Below are positions 63,317 to 64,000 of a stretch of DNA of 64,000 bases, piece by piece. The translations under genes were made by a program, and so were the position numbers. Under the pieces are notes generated by a model. The model was not told the origin of the DNA and searched no databases. It saw only the letters and a program-made list of their open reading frames with translations. The stretch comes from a virus: positions 53,837 through 117,836 of the IMG/VR virus record IMGVR_UViG_3300044797_000185; one strand, given 5' to 3'. Within the stretch, counting starts at the first letter, position 1, and the number at the start of each line of letters is the position of its first letter.

Positions 63317-63760
63317 ATGTCTACAGATCCTAATGATGTGAGAGTGGATTTAATAAAGGTTAAAAGAAAACTCTACATAAGTTATCCTTCAGGTTCCAAA
63401 GAACAGAAGGATTTTCTTGTTGCTTCAAAATTGTCAGAAATAGGCTATCTTTCCAAACTTGTTCCTAGCGATTTGGTTGATATCGTATTTGAGGAATATA
63501 ATAAATTGGTTTATTCCGAAATGGGTTATATTGGTCTTGGTATTGGTGTAGGAGTTTTACTATCAATATTGCTCTACAAACTTACAAACGGATTTCCTTT
63601 TGTATGGTTAGCTCCTTTGTTAGGTGGGTTATCTGTGGCATCATTTCATGGGCAACATTTATATGATGAGTATAAAAGAATGAAACCTTTTCAAAGTGAA
63701 CTACGTATGTTGCAGCAAAAGATTAAGAGACTGAGAGCTGAACTTAAGGATTTAAAGTGA
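63317..63760 (+). CDS. Membrane protein
   Basis: A 147-residue protein with two hydrophobic segments near the middle (IGLGIGVGVLLSILLY, FVWLAPLLGGLSVASF) and a basic coiled C-terminus. Overlaps the HD-domain gene by 4 bp. Unknown. Confidence 0.55.
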   Translation: MSTDPNDVRVDLIKVKRKLYISYPSGSKEQKDFLVASKLSEIGYLSKLVPSDLVDIVFEEYNKLVYSEMGYIGLGIGVGVLLSILLYKLTNGFPFVWLAPLLGGLSVASFHGQHLYDEYKRMKPFQSELRMLQQKIKRLRAELKDLK

Positions 63761-64000
63761 ATGTCCAGACATTTCATGATGCATTGATTAATTTTCAACC
63801 GATTAATCTTCTTGACTACGAAGAGATTGTTCCAGAATTGAAGATTATGTCTTCTTGTGACCAGTCTCCCAAGAGTCATGCTGAAGGGAATGTGTTGATC
63901 CATGCTAATCTTGCTTTGCAGCAAGTTCATCCTTTACTAGAGCAAGTAGAGAATCCCGAAGATAAAGTTGCTCTTTACATTGGTACTATGTGTCATGATT
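63757..64000 (+). CDS. HD-domain protein, 3' truncated by window end
   Basis: GTG start overlapping the previous stop (GTGA). The visible 81 residues include SHAEGNVLIHANLAL and LYIGTMCHD, the H...HD pattern of HD-superfamily phosphohydrolases, as in CCA-adding enzymes and RNA-repair proteins. The gene runs off the window, so the rest of the metal site cannot be checked. Confidence 0.6.
   Translation, partial: MNVQTFHDALINFQPINLLDYEEIVPELKIMSSCDQSPKSHAEGNVLIHANLALQQVHPLLEQVENPEDKVALYIGTMCHD

Noticed and set aside
1-64000. Prophage attachment site, integrase or lysogeny repressor
   Set aside because: I saw no integrase, excisionase or phage repressor; content and uniform strand suggest a lytic phage, but other parts of the genome are not visible.

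Overview
The window looks like one end-to-end piece of a large, A+T-rich tailed-phage genome. Every supported gene is on the + strand. Genes are packed tightly, with many ATGA, TAATG and GTGA overlaps, and the content is virion host-recognition proteins followed by phage replication, recombination, nucleotide and regulatory genes. The host is not identifiable from sequence. Several proteins have lipoprotein or signal-peptide N-termini. Promoters are strong sigma70-like (TTGACA, 17-bp spacer, mostly TATACT), so the phage probably relies on the host housekeeping sigma at least for these units.

Layout. 1-6.7 kb: tail-fibre/virion proteins (an ice-binding-like domain protein, a collar-domain fibre), a papain-like protease and a DUF5675 protein, with an HNH gene inserted. 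6.7-13.6 kb: small zinc proteins, methionine aminopeptidase, two HNH homing-type nucleases, two tRNA genes with unusual extra segments, a tandem trio of small zinc proteins, a UvsW-like helicase and a phosphoesterase. 13.6-16.3 kb: a circularly permuted tRNA-like RNA leading into a CE4 deacetylase, a secreted protein and a processive family-2 glycosyltransferase, i.e. an apparent exopolysaccharide module. 16.3-21.6 kb: small accessory genes, a DUF6745 protein with a 22-unit repeat, a BT1/MFS-type transporter and a lipoprotein. 21.6-26.6 kb: a PRPP-synthetase-like protein, Nampt, a DnaB-like helicase and an inorganic pyrophosphatase, suggesting NAD+ rebuilding. 26.6-47.6 kb: replication, recombination and transcription core (split primase, SSB-like protein, RecA, macro-domain protein, AAA+ ATPase, Pth2, split SbcC/Rad50 with SbcD, SemiSWEET, UDG-PolA fusion, MazG, IMPDH/GMPR, NusG, sigma-like proteins). 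47.6-64 kb: many small genes, a MoxR ATPase with a VWA/metallopeptidase partner, a deaminase, a lytic transglycosylase, a T4 Rnl1-type RNA ligase, an NDT-like protein and a truncated HD-domain protein.

Three cross-cutting patterns stand out. (1) Three tRNA-like genes all depart from the standard plan: an enlarged variable region, a hairpin insertion in a Thr(UGU) anticodon loop, and a permuted gene with the 3' half before the 5' half. The same genome carries an RNA ligase, Pth2, a macro-domain protein and the start of an HD-domain protein. (2) A C-terminal NLxYLExxY-like motif recurs in about 14 otherwise different small proteins, often where the next gene's start codon lies. (3) At least eight promoters place the predicted transcription start on, or within a base or two of, the ATG, implying leaderless mRNAs.

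Most functional names rest on recognisable motifs read by eye. Many small ORFs remain of unknown function and are described only by what is visible.
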